From NCBI RefSeq assembly GCF_009696005.1, contig NZ_VUMV01000009.1:46438-110437 (forward strand): 64,000 bases of DNA, read 5' to 3'. Shown in pieces: positions 8,970 to 16,676 of this stretch (the stretch's first letter is position 1; each line of letters starts with the position of its first letter). This DNA comes from Bilifractor porci. GTDB lineage: Bacteria; Bacillota; Clostridia; Lachnospirales; Lachnospiraceae. The notes beneath the pieces are model-generated. The model was not told the DNA's origin. It was given only the letters and a program-made list of their open reading frames with translations, and searched no databases. The position numbers and the translations under genes are program-made.

Positions 8970-10247
8970 TCATGCTAAATCTGTAATTCGTTCAAAGATT
9001 TCAACGGTTTCATTCTTCATGTTGTCAGTATCATGCACATATCGGTTAATTGTTGTCTGTACATCAGCATGCCCTAATCTGTTTTGGACATCTTTGATAG
9101 GTGCACCCGCCTCCAGAAGCATGGTGGCATGGGTGTGACGTAAGGAATGATAATTAAACTCCATATGAAGTTCAGTCCGGCATATCCGGCAGACGTATTT
9201 GAATGAATCTGTACTGATTGCTGAACCATCGGGTCGGACACAGACCAAATCAGCCTTTTCAAGAGAAACCGCTACATCTCGCGGAACACCGAACAAGCGG
9301 AAAATAGTGTCTCCCTTTTCGTCTTTTTCCGGTTTCAAGTAGTATTCTGTGAAATGTGATCCCAGTTCGATACGGTTCTTCTGCTTGCTTTTGTATGCGG
9401 CTTGCAATACGCCCTGAAGCGTTTTGCCGTATCGGATAACCCGCTTTGACGTCTCGGTTTTTGGTGATTGAAAATACCATTCTGACTTATCCATTTTTTC
9501 ACGGCCTTTATCCAGAGAATCACGGACATCACCAAAATTCCGTTTTATAATCTGGCGGTCAATAGTGATCGTTTGATTCTTCAGGTCGATTCTGTCCCAT
9601 GTAAGACCAAAACATTCAGAAATCCGGACACCGGTATAATAGCCTATCATAATTGGCACATAGAACGGAGAGGATTCCGGAAAACGCTCCAGAACCCGTT
9701 TCATATCATCCTGGGGGATAAAATGATGAATCCCCAGCCTTCCTTCCCCGTATTCGTATTTTGGAAACTTCACCCTGTCAACCGGATTAAATTGTATATA
9801 ATTCAGCGGTTCAACTGCATAATTTAACGCCGCTGAAAACGTCAGAATTATGTTCTTTAATGTTGATTTTGCAAAACCCTGTTTCTTCAGGTCGTTTGCA
9901 TATTCCTGAATAGGTGCAGCGGTCAGCGCTTTCAGGTGATATGAACCAAATTGCGGCTTCAAATGGTATTCTATAATTTTGACATAATTAAGCTGTGTAT
10001 TGTACTTGCAATACATTTTTACATACTGATCAAACCATAGATCAAGGAAGTCGGCAACGGTGATTTCGGACGGTGTGAATATCGTACCGGCGGTATTGTA
10101 CTGATTCAGGGCGGCTGCAAGAGCTGCTTCTGCTTCCTTCTTTGTGGAGAAACCTCCTTTTTCCTTCTTTTGTCGTTTTCCGTTCACGGCTCCCATGTCA
10201 AAATAATATGACCACGTTTTCCCGCGTTTCCTTGTTCCACCTTTCAT
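8970..10247 (-). CDS. Prophage tyrosine integrase
   Basis: I start this 425-residue protein at the ATG at 10247 (MKGGTRKRGKTWSYYFDMG), with AAAGGA upstream; an open frame continues to 10400 but is unsupported. It has an N-terminal AP2-like arm-binding region, a SAM-like core-binding domain, and a catalytic domain with the conserved residues in TGVRISECFGLTW (Arg), HSLRHTHATML (His-x-x-Arg) and TINRYVHD (nucleophilic Tyr). All active-site residues are present. It lies at the left end of the prophage, pointing at rlmD. A 177-bp internal piece (9106-9282) is duplicated at 48312-48488. Confidence 0.95.
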   Translation of the reverse strand: MKGGTRKRGKTWSYYFDMGAVNGKRQKKEKGGFSTKKEAEAALAAALNQYNTAGTIFTPSEITVADFLDLWFDQYVKMYCKYNTQLNYVKIIEYHLKPQFGSYHLKALTAAPIQEYANDLKKQGFAKSTLKNIILTFSAALNYAVEPLNYIQFNPVDRVKFPKYEYGEGRLGIHHFIPQDDMKRVLERFPESSPFYVPIMIGYYTGVRISECFGLTWDRIDLKNQTITIDRQIIKRNFGDVRDSLDKGREKMDKSEWYFQSPKTETSKRVIRYGKTLQGVLQAAYKSKQKNRIELGSHFTEYYLKPEKDEKGDTIFRLFGVPRDVAVSLEKADLVCVRPDGSAISTDSFKYVCRICRTELHMEFNYHSLRHTHATMLLEAGAPIKDVQNRLGHADVQTTINRYVHDTDNMKNETVEIFERITDLA

Positions 10248-10392
10248 AATGCTATACGTCCTTTCTGCATTGATTAGAAAGGCTGGACAGGGTATAATAT
10301 ATATGTTCAGCCCTTCATTGCCTTGATCGGTTGTTCGTTCTTTGCCGTCCGGTGTTGCAGCACTGGGCGGCTTTCTAGTCCTAAAGCAACTT

Positions 10393-11148
10393 TTACGCAA
10401 CCAGAAGCTTCACAGAATCTTCTCGGCAGCTCCAAAGTACAGGGGTTATTCCATATTGGTTTAAGGCGTTAATTGCGTCTTTCGGTGAGCTCGATTCATC
10501 ATTGATAAATGTAAACAGTTTCGCACCGTTATTCCTGGCATCCGTCGTATCTGTCCAACCGAATATTATACTTCTGGCGCTGTCGTTCGTAAGATGATTG
10601 ACAACTTTGATGTTCCTTTCGGGACTTTTCTTTGACTTCGGAATGCTAAAATCGTACATGGTCGGGAGACCGCTTTTTCCCGTAAATGAAGCTCCTTGGA
10701 TATACCGCACGTCATTGCTTTCAAGGAAATCATGTACATCATCAACGAACACAGATTTTGCATTTCTCTTTGAAAGAAAAAATAAATCATCTATTTTTAG
10801 CATACACTGAGAAAGCATGTGTTTTCGAAGCGGAAGATTATCTGGTGATGCTTCTGTATAAAGCGCCTGTTCTTCGTCCATCCGGATGCCGAACGATAGC
10901 AGGGTCTGGTCAAGCAAATCCTTTCTACGGCCTTTTGAAAGGCTTACACCGACGAGATCAAGATTGTGGATAGTTGCACCATCATCTGTCAGTATAAATC
11001 CATCTTTTTTTTCAAGAATGTATATATCCATCATATCATTGCTACGGTTCAGATACGGCAAAGTTATCCGGTATACACCTTCACGTATTTCTGACTGTTG
11101 GATATTCGCATTCAACCAGTCTAAATATTGCAACTTAAAATCTTTCAT
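10393..11148 (-). CDS. DUF1828/DUF1829 domain protein of the prophage lysogeny module
   Basis: The 251-residue soluble protein has an N-terminal DUF1828-type region (KDGFILTDDGATIHNL is the recognisable signature) and a C-terminal DUF1829-type region (about 150-251). Its biochemical function is not known. It starts 8 bases after the stop of the DUF6978-like gene, so the two are co-transcribed leftward between repressor and integrase, a usual position for lysogenic conversion or defence cargo. The start at 11148 has AGGTGAT upstream. Confidence 0.82.
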   Translation of the reverse strand: MKDFKLQYLDWLNANIQQSEIREGVYRITLPYLNRSNDMMDIYILEKKDGFILTDDGATIHNLDLVGVSLSKGRRKDLLDQTLLSFGIRMDEEQALYTEASPDNLPLRKHMLSQCMLKIDDLFFLSKRNAKSVFVDDVHDFLESNDVRYIQGASFTGKSGLPTMYDFSIPKSKKSPERNIKVVNHLTNDSARSIIFGWTDTTDARNNGAKLFTFINDESSSPKDAINALNQYGITPVLWSCREDSVKLLVA

Positions 11149-11156
11149 AGCATCAC

Positions 11157-11591
11157 CTACAATACCATTTGAATATTATCGGGAACGATAATATTACAAA
11201 ATTCACAAAATCTATAAAAATATTCTTGAAAAGAATTATAGATTTCAAAACCGTATTTGTCGATATCATAAGCCCATCGGTCTGCATAACCCTCTCTGTA
11301 TATATGAATGTGATTTCTTCCAACTTTTGTACCATCAGGATTCATATGATCTGGAGAGTTAATATCCAATCGTACAAGAACGTCATTAGTTTCATATCTT
11401 TCTTGAAATTTACATTTAAATTCTATCTTCCCCCTTCTGTCAATATCAAAATAAAAAGTGTTTTTTCCTTTTTCATCAGAAAGCTCGAATATCCCTGATT
11501 CTCCAGATTTTGCAATTTTCCTATTCCGCCCATTGAAAATTTTTTTCATTGCAATCAGTGCGTCTGCTTGAGTTTGTGTTAATTCACTCAT
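11157..11591 (-). CDS. DUF6978-like protein of the prophage lysogeny module
   Basis: The 144-residue protein begins with an Asp/Gln-rich helix (LTQTQADALIAMKKIF) and continues as an alpha/beta protein with HMNPDGTKVGRNHIHIYREG, a signature I associate with the DUF6978 family. That family is often found next to DUF1828 proteins, as here. The ATG at 11591 (AAGGGA upstream) is preferred over an upstream start at 11615. Base composition is more AT-rich than in neighbouring phage genes, suggesting imported cargo. Function is unknown. Confidence 0.72.
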   Translation of the reverse strand: MSELTQTQADALIAMKKIFNGRNRKIAKSGESGIFELSDEKGKNTFYFDIDRRGKIEFKCKFQERYETNDVLVRLDINSPDHMNPDGTKVGRNHIHIYREGYADRWAYDIDKYGFEIYNSFQEYFYRFCEFCNIIVPDNIQMVL

Positions 11592-11693
11592 GAATCTGTT
11601 CCCTTTTCTAATCAATCTTAAAATAATTGACTGATAGCCCTTTACAGCTTTCCCCTTACATCCGTAACCCTTCCGACTTGTTGCAGATTGATC

Positions 11694-12080
11694 TTAATTT
11701 TCAAGGGCATATTCTGAGATCATTCTCCCTATAGCACCAATATCAACGTTTCCCTTAAATTCAAATGTTGCTTTGAATCCATTTGAAAACCATATCACCA
11801 GCTCAGAATCTGGAAATATCTCAGCAAACCCCACCGTTTGAATAGAGAAAAATTGTATCTTTGAATATGGCAAAGATGAAAATGATTTTCTTTTCCCGGT
11901 GATTCCCTGAACATCAATAGAAATAATCCGTTTATTTGTAAATAACAGTTGATCTCGAATAGTCTTAAATGCAGATAGGACAGTTTCACCCTCAACAAGA
12001 AGCCCGTTCACTTCTTTTATTACGTTTTTTGTATCAGTAGGTTTCAGATCCCATACAGATTCTTTATTGAAGTTAATCAT
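11694..12080 (-). CDS. Bacterial PH-domain protein
   Basis: The 128-residue protein consists of one bacterial pleckstrin-homology-like domain. GETVLSAFKTIRDQLLFTNKRI and the strands after it (SLPYSKIQFFSIQTVG) match the pattern of bPH proteins. There is no signal peptide or membrane segment. GGTGGGAAATT precedes the ATG. It lies in the prophage lysogeny module; PH-domain proteins of this size are common in Firmicutes, with unknown ligands. The composition is AT-rich. Confidence 0.75.
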   Translation of the reverse strand: MINFNKESVWDLKPTDTKNVIKEVNGLLVEGETVLSAFKTIRDQLLFTNKRIISIDVQGITGKRKSFSSLPYSKIQFFSIQTVGFAEIFPDSELVIWFSNGFKATFEFKGNVDIGAIGRMISEYALEN

Positions 12081-12109
12081 AATTTCCCACCCATTTAGAT
12101 CAATTATTT

Positions 12110-12190
12110 TGTTTTATGATAAACACCTATCATTTCCCCAACGATTGATACGTTTTCCGGGTTTTCTATAATGGGCTTGTATTGATCGTT
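12110..12190 (-). pseudogene. C-terminal remnant of an S24/LexA-like repressor
   Basis: Read leftward, this stretch encodes GHLILQPCNDQYKPIIEN followed by VSIVGEMIGVYHKTK and a stop, which is the C-terminal end of a CI/LexA-type S24 peptidase domain. The frame is closed by a stop just upstream, so it is a relic, not a gene. It suggests that a second repressor was replaced here. The rest of 12081-12354 shows no gene. Confidence 0.65.
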
Positions 12191-12354
12191 GCATGGCTGC
12201 AAGATCAGATGCCCGTTTTACGGTGATGCAATTCATCAACAAATCAGGCAGAAATAATTCCAGCCGGCATAGCGACGACTATGCCATGCCGCTGGGTCAT
12301 CTGCTTATAGGTCAGAAACTCGACCAGGTTCCGCGCAAAACGATCTAGGAGAGA

Positions 12355-13053
12355 TTAAAGTCCGAGCTGATCTGCTGCATAGGTTGCCTGATCGACCGTA
12401 AATTTGTCACCGTAGTCAGAAGATAACTGGTCGATTAAGCTATCGCGTGAAAAGCCCCCCATATCCAGATAACTCTGCCCGGCTTCGACTGCTTCAGCAT
12501 TCCAATCGGCACCACAATTATCTGCCGCGTAGGTTGCCTGTTCTACGGTATATTTATCACCGTAATCAGAAGATAACTGATCAATTAACCCCTGATAGGA
12601 AAATCCGCTGTAATCCAGATAATCTTTTGCAGATCGGAGTGCCTGTTCATTCCAGTCTGCGCCACAGTTATCTGCAGCGTAAGTAGCATCTTCTACGGAG
12701 AACTGATCTCCATAATCGGAAGACAGCTGATCTATCAAGCCCTGATAAGAAAAACCGCTCATTGCTAAGTAAGATTTTGCGGATAGAAGCGCTTGTTGCT
12801 GGCTGGCTGTTGCACCTTCGGGAAGCGCGGCGTCTGTTGGTTCAGGAGTTGATATCATTGTTGGCTCTGGGGTAGATGTTTCAGCCAGTTCCGAAGTTGT
12901 TACAGCTGTTGGATCTGGTGTGGATGTCGGTACTGAAGTGGCGGCTACAGTAGGTTTGGGCGTAGATTCTGCAGAGGTAGATCCGCTTGATGCTCCACAT
13001 CCGGTAAGACAGAACGTAAGTGTAAGTGTTAATAGGACCATTTGCTTTTTCAT
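12355..13053 (-). CDS. Ltp-type superinfection-exclusion lipoprotein, three repeats
   Basis: The 232-residue protein has a lipoprotein signal peptide with lipobox LTGC (Cys about residue 19) and a Thr/Ser/Pro/Glu linker with repeated STPEPT-like motifs. Three tandem repeats of about 45 residues follow, each with a GFS....LIDQLSSDYGD...ATYAAD core. This architecture matches the host-cell-surface-exposed lipoprotein family (PF07553) that includes Ltp of Streptococcus thermophilus phage TP-J34. Ltp blocks DNA injection by superinfecting phage, probably via the tape measure protein. The location beside the repressor fits expression in the lysogen. GAGGAG precedes the ATG. Confidence 0.9.
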   Translation of the reverse strand: MKKQMVLLTLTLTFCLTGCGASSGSTSAESTPKPTVAATSVPTSTPDPTAVTTSELAETSTPEPTMISTPEPTDAALPEGATASQQQALLSAKSYLAMSGFSYQGLIDQLSSDYGDQFSVEDATYAADNCGADWNEQALRSAKDYLDYSGFSYQGLIDQLSSDYGDKYTVEQATYAADNCGADWNAEAVEAGQSYLDMGGFSRDSLIDQLSSDYGDKFTVDQATYAADQLGL

Positions 13054-13107
13054 TTTTCTTCTCCTCTTGAATTGAAATTATTATCAACCGTCCTATTACG
13101 GATTGAT

Positions 13108-13752
13108 TTACAGTTTTCCTCTTACTTCCGTAACTCTTCCTACAATTTTCACAGGCAATTCTTCTATTTCCTGACGGGAATAATACATTGGGGCAATGCT
13201 GGCATTGTCGGATAGCAGCGCCAATCCGTCCTCATATCGTTTTATACGCTTGCATGTTGCATGATCGCCGTTTACGGTGGCAATAATTACGTCACCGTCT
13301 TCCCATCCCAAATCGGTGTCAAAAATGACTGTATCGCCGTCCTGAATCCGGGGAATCATACTGCTTCCTTCAATACGACAGGCGCGAACGTGATCTCCGG
13401 GGTCTTTGTCGTAGTCAATCCATTCCAAAACATCCTCTTCGGCATACATAGGCTTGCCAGCAGCTACAGTGGTTAGAATAGGGATGCGGTAGCGACCAAA
13501 CGGAACATCAGTCCGGAGAACGTTTGAGCGGTCGGGATTATTTTCAAGTAAATCTGATTTATTAATTCCCAACCAGTTGCAAATACTTTGTACTTTATCA
13601 ATTCTTGGCATGGTTTGACCAGTACACCATTTTGCTGTTGTTGCGGTAGTAACATGCATATAACGTGCGAGATCTGCTTGATTGTATCCATTTAACTCTA
13701 AATAATGTCTTAATCTTTTTGCAAAAATTTTTCTTAGTTCTTCGTCTGCCAT
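13108..13752 (-). CDS. CI-like prophage repressor (HTH_XRE plus S24 peptidase)
   Basis: The 214-residue protein has an N-terminal XRE helix-turn-helix (about 20-60, NQADLARYMHVTTATTAKW) and a C-terminal S24 self-cleaving domain. A probable Ala-Gly cleavage site lies in TVAAGKPMY, the Ser nucleophile in EGSSMIPRIQDGD, and the general-base Lys in HATCKRIKRY. It should maintain lysogeny and be inactivated by RecA-stimulated self-cleavage in the SOS response. It diverges from the Cro-like gene at 13904 across an operator-rich spacer. Confidence 0.93.
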   Translation of the reverse strand: MADEELRKIFAKRLRHYLELNGYNQADLARYMHVTTATTAKWCTGQTMPRIDKVQSICNWLGINKSDLLENNPDRSNVLRTDVPFGRYRIPILTTVAAGKPMYAEEDVLEWIDYDKDPGDHVRACRIEGSSMIPRIQDGDTVIFDTDLGWEDGDVIIATVNGDHATCKRIKRYEDGLALLSDNASIAPMYYSRQEIEELPVKIVGRVTEVRGKL

Positions 13753-13801
13753 TGATTTCTCTCTCCATTTGACTACTCATGAGAGCATGATACATCTTTT
13801 T

Positions 13802-13877
13802 AGTTAGTAAATCTACCAAAAAAATTACAGAAAAACTAACTTTAATATTGACAATACTAACTTATAAGTAGTAGTAT
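13802..13877 (+). promoter_or_regulatory. Divergent lysogeny/lytic operator-promoter region
   Basis: A rightward promoter is visible: TTGACA at 13848-13853, an 18-base spacer and TAGTAT at 13872-13877. The palindromic ACTAACTTATAAGTAGT at 13856-13872 fills the spacer. Related half-sites occur as ACTAACTTT at 13835 and inverted as AGTTAGT at 13802-13808. A further full copy, ACTAACTTAAAAGTAGT, lies at 14107-14123 at the end of the Cro-like gene. These are likely binding sites for the CI-like repressor and Cro-like protein. Confidence 0.75.
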
Positions 13878-13903
13878 ATGCAATGAAAGGAGGGCGCTGC
13901 ATA

Positions 13904-14116
13904 ATGATTCATCTAAAAGCAGCCAGAGTTAATGCAGGAATGACTCAGGAGGATGTGAGAGAATTTCTTCTTAAAAATGGCTATAATACGGCAATATCCA
14001 CCATTTCAAATTGGGAATCTGAAAAAACCTTTCCACCTGTAAATATTTTCAAATTGCTGTGCCGTAGATATGGGTTAAAAATGGATGATATTTTTATACC
14101 CGAAACACTAACTTAA
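13904..14116 (+). CDS. Cro-like XRE-family regulator
   Basis: The 70-residue protein is essentially one helix-turn-helix (AGMTQEDVREFLLKNGYNT...STISNWESEK) with a short C-terminal helix. The start is the ATG at 13904, 10 bases after GGAGG; an earlier start at 13883 lies inside the promoter region. It is the first rightward gene opposite the CI-like repressor, as expected for Cro. The operator-like sequence at 14107 overlaps its stop. Confidence 0.85.
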   Translation: MIHLKAARVNAGMTQEDVREFLLKNGYNTAISTISNWESEKTFPPVNIFKLLCRRYGLKMDDIFIPETLT

Positions 14117-14123
14117 AAGTAGT
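14107..14123. promoter_or_regulatory. Operator copy ACTAACTTAAAAGTAGT
   Basis: This 17-base palindromic sequence differs at one base from the operator in the main promoter (13856-13872). It overlaps the end of the Cro-like gene and precedes the next small HTH gene, so it may give a second level of repression of the early operon. Confidence 0.65.
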
Positions 14124-14242
14124 GAAATAAAGTGGGTTACTTTTCCTAATTAAAAAATTACAGACTAAGCCATAGGAGTGAAAGAACTGATTAGAGAAAA
14201 CATGAAGCCAACAAAAAGAGAGGAGAAGCACAGAAAACGGCA

Positions 14243-14449
14243 ATGATCGCAACGAAAAAGCTCGCAGGGATTATAAAAGAGAAAAAAGTGAATATCAGAT
14301 GGCTTTCATCGGTGACAGGACTGCCGTATATGAACCTGTATAACAGCCTGAGAAGCTCCCAAAGAAGCAGAGAACTGCGAGCGGATGAGTTGCTCCTAGT
14401 ATGTGATGCAATTGGTGTTGATCCACGGTGCTTATTACAAAAAAGCTGA
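14243..14449 (+). CDS. Small phage HTH regulator
   Basis: The 68-residue helix-turn-helix protein (KLAGIIKEKKVNIRWLSSVTG...NLYNSLRSS) belongs to the short XRE-like regulators of Firmicutes phages. GGAGAAG lies upstream. A 22-codon open frame (14178-14246, GTG start) overlaps its ATG as ATGA and could be a leader peptide. A diverged piece of a paralogous gene lies on the opposite strand near 14806-14855. Confidence 0.7.
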   Translation: MIATKKLAGIIKEKKVNIRWLSSVTGLPYMNLYNSLRSSQRSRELRADELLLVCDAIGVDPRCLLQKS

Positions 14450-14908
14450 CAGAGATGTGGCCTCCATCAGCTTCTTGCCAAATTTGTTTACTCTTGGCGT
14501 TTTGCAGGTTTTCACCGCACCCGGCCACATCAAATGCTTCTATTAAACGCTTTGCCACTTTCGCTGTTTTGGTTCAGCACTGCCTAATCGCTGGCAAATG
14601 ACCGGAGATTCATCATGGCGTGGCTATTCGCGGTAGCCATGATGTAGATCTACAATTACCCAGTTTTAAGTGTCGTGGTGCCACTATGTGCGGCCAATCA
14701 AAAGAGAGCAGGCAAAGTCAAAAGTTTGGTCAAAGGACCACGCTCCTTTCTTTGCCATGTAGGCATTTATATTTTAACACAGCGATAAAAGCATCAAAAG
14801 GGGTTTTCGGCTGTTATATAGGTTCGTATACGGCAGTTCCGACAGACAAAGGACATCACAGAAAAAAGAGGCGAGATAAAAAGAAAACGAGAAAGAGAGG
14901 AATAAGCA
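14450..14908. other. Early-region gap with gene remnants and palindrome
   Basis: No convincing gene is present. An inverted repeat (ATCATGG...CCATGAT, nested GGCTA/TAGCC) lies at 14613-14645. Around 14806-14855 the minus strand encodes a decayed copy of the small HTH protein (LPYTNLYNS, matching LPYMNLYNS in the gene at 14243). The stretch seems to be a deletion or inversion scar in the early region. Confidence 0.5.
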
Positions 14909-15328
14909 ATGACCGAAAATAAGGGAGGCGATCATATGTTGTTTAAGGATTGTTTAGCCGCAGCAATGCGGGAGAAGAATATGACAGGCAGCGATCTTTC
15001 CCGAATAACCGGAATCGGGAAATCCAGTATCAGCTAGTATCTTACCGGAAAAAATATTCCATCCACGGAGAGAATGAGGGTTTTGGAGGAAACGCTTGAG
15101 GCAGATTTTTCAGCGTCCGCCATCAAGGAGGCTCATGATCCGTCTGGTTTTCACCGGGCAAAGGTTGATGCAGTGGCGAGGGCTATGGGGATGAATGCGG
15201 GAACCTTGAGAAAAGGGATTCGGCAGGGCGCGTTCCCCTGGGCGTATGGAATCCGCACATCATCCAACCGATGGGTGTATGTGATCAACCAGGAAAAGCT
15301 AGAAGCCACGGAAGGACTGAAACTATGA
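14909..15328 (+). pseudogene. HTH phage protein interrupted by in-frame amber codon
   Basis: An ATG at 14909 (GAGAGG upstream), or a second in-frame ATG at 14936 (GGGAGG), opens an XRE-type reading frame (LAAAMREKNMTGSDLSRITG). TAG at 15035-15037 ends it, and the frame continues without another stop to 15328 (YLTGKNIPSTERMRVLEETL, then a second DNA-binding-like part FPWAYGIRTSSNRWVYVINQ). Sequence on both sides of the TAG reads as one protein of about 139 residues; the TAG falls in the recognition-helix loop. It is most simply a nonsense mutation; the 3' part could be translated separately from 15074. Confidence 0.72.
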
Positions 15329-15546
15329 TTCTGGAAATTTACCGGGGTAACGGCCTCACAGAGTTAATTGAGGAGTCAGAGTATGAGCTGGAAAAATCAC
15401 ATCAAGCTAATCAGCAGATTAGCAGCGGTATACCTTCTTTTCCTCCCAATAGCCGGAACAATGGGAAGGTCAAGGGGTACTTTATTGGCCGGGACGGCAT
15501 CCCTATTGTATTTAATCGTCTGCTACATAGCGGACGGAAAAAATAG
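15325..15546 (+). CDS. Hypothetical phage protein overlapping a membrane-protein frame
   Basis: The 73-residue frame starts with ATG at 15325, overlapping the preceding stop, with GAAGGA upstream. The N-terminal half is acidic (LTELIEESEYELEKSHQANQ) and the rest is low in recognisable features. It overlaps most of the small membrane protein at 15383-15556 in another frame. I cannot decide from sequence alone whether both are made. Confidence 0.4.
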   Translation: MILEIYRGNGLTELIEESEYELEKSHQANQQISSGIPSFPPNSRNNGKVKGYFIGRDGIPIVFNRLLHSGRKK

Positions 15547-15556
15547 CGCGGACTGA
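15383..15556 (+). CDS. Small two-segment membrane protein
   Basis: The 57-residue frame starts at ATG 15383 behind GAGGAG. A basic N-terminus (SWKNHIKLISR) is followed by two hydrophobic segments (LAAVYLLFLPIAGTM and LLAGTASLLYLIVCYIA), the layout of small phage early membrane proteins. It overlaps the frame at 15325-15546. Its good ribosome binding site and clean membrane topology make it the better-supported frame. Confidence 0.5.
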   Translation: MSWKNHIKLISRLAAVYLLFLPIAGTMGRSRGTLLAGTASLLYLIVCYIADGKNSAD

Positions 15557-15628
15557 TGACACAGCCCACGCAAAGAAAAATATAAACGCACACACTAATT
15601 ATAGCATAAAACGGAAAGGATGGATGAT

Positions 15629-15988
15629 ATGAATGCACAGGAAATCATAGACATCATTCCAACCGGCCATGAAAATGCGATTACGCGAAAGCGATTGCAT
15701 GCAATCACAGGGCTTCCGGACAGGACAATCCGTGAGGCAATCAGCCGGGGAAACGAAGTGGTTATTAACCTGCAGGATGGGAAAGGCTATTTCAAGCCGG
15801 ATCCGGTGAAGGACAGGGATTTTTTAAGAAGATACATGTTGCAGGAGCATAGCCGGATGGAATGCATCAAAAAGCGTGTGGAGTTGGCGAAAAAGTATCA
15901 AAAAGCTGGTGTGTCAGCCCATGAGCCACAGGATTCTGGGTTCCAAAAGCCATTCTTTCACCAGATGTCCCTGGAGGAGCTGCTGTAA
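15629..15988 (+). CDS. Phage early DNA-binding-like protein
   Basis: This is a 119-residue protein (ATG at 15629; an ATG at 15620 is equally close to the GGAAAGGA ribosome site). The middle contains a winged-helix-like motif (ITRKRLHAITGLPDRTIREAI), followed by a basic helix (RMECIKKRVELAKKYQKAG). Such proteins lie ahead of recombination genes in Lachnospiraceae phages. The stop is one base before the start of the YqaJ-type nuclease, so the genes are coupled. Confidence 0.65.
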   Translation: MNAQEIIDIIPTGHENAITRKRLHAITGLPDRTIREAISRGNEVVINLQDGKGYFKPDPVKDRDFLRRYMLQEHSRMECIKKRVELAKKYQKAGVSAHEPQDSGFQKPFFHQMSLEELL

Positions 15989-15989
15989 A

Positions 15990-16649
15990 ATGGCGGTCCA
16001 TATGATCATTTTGAAGGACCGGAAAGACTGGTTGGCACATAGAAATGGAAGAATAGGAGGTTCTGACTGTGCGGCTATTCTTGGGATGAACCCGTACAAG
16101 ACCAATGTCCAGCTGTGGGAGGAAAAGACGGGGAGATGCACCCCGGAGGATATTTCTGGAAAACCCTACGTGCAGTACGGACATGATGCCGAACCGCATC
16201 TCCGGGCTCTGTATGCGCTGGATCACCCGGACAGCAGGATTTTCTATACAGATAATAACATGTGGCTAAATGACAAATTTCCCTGGGCGCATGCGTCGCT
16301 AGACGGATGGCTGGTTGACAGGAATGGCCGGAAAGGAATTTTAGAAATCAAGACAACCAATATCATGCAAAGCATGACAAAGGAAAAATGGAACGACAGG
16401 ATTCCGGATAATTACTACCTGCAGGTTCTTCACTACCTGATGGTTACGGAATTTGAATTCGTAGAGCTGAAAGCACAGCTGAAATACGAATATTCGGATC
16501 CGGAAAGCCTGTTCCTGAATACCAGGCATTACCATATCGAGCGGGCGGATGTGGAAGAGGACATTAAATTTCTGGAGAAAAAAGAAAACCAGTTCTGGGA
16601 AGACATCAAGTCAGACCACAGACCTGCGCTTATCCTTCCAGAAATATAG
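15990..16649 (+). CDS. YqaJ-type phage exonuclease
   Basis: The protein is 219 residues from the ATG at 15990 with GGAGG upstream. It has the YqaJ/lambda-exonuclease fold signature: RNGRIGGSDCAAILGMNPY near the N-terminus, then the PD-(D/E)XK catalytic motif in HASLDGWLVD...KGILEIKTTN. The family resects DNA ends for phage recombination together with an annealing protein; no RecT-like gene is adjacent. The DUF1351 gene follows after 27 bases. Confidence 0.88.
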   Translation: MAVHMIILKDRKDWLAHRNGRIGGSDCAAILGMNPYKTNVQLWEEKTGRCTPEDISGKPYVQYGHDAEPHLRALYALDHPDSRIFYTDNNMWLNDKFPWAHASLDGWLVDRNGRKGILEIKTTNIMQSMTKEKWNDRIPDNYYLQVLHYLMVTEFEFVELKAQLKYEYSDPESLFLNTRHYHIERADVEEDIKFLEKKENQFWEDIKSDHRPALILPEI

Positions 16650-16676
16650 CAATCATACAATGGAGGATTGAATGCT

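Noticed and set aside
10248..10400. 51-residue N-terminal extension of the integrase
   Set aside because: Low-complexity sequence with no ribosome site, overlapping the neighbouring gene; MKGGTRKRGK is the family-like start.
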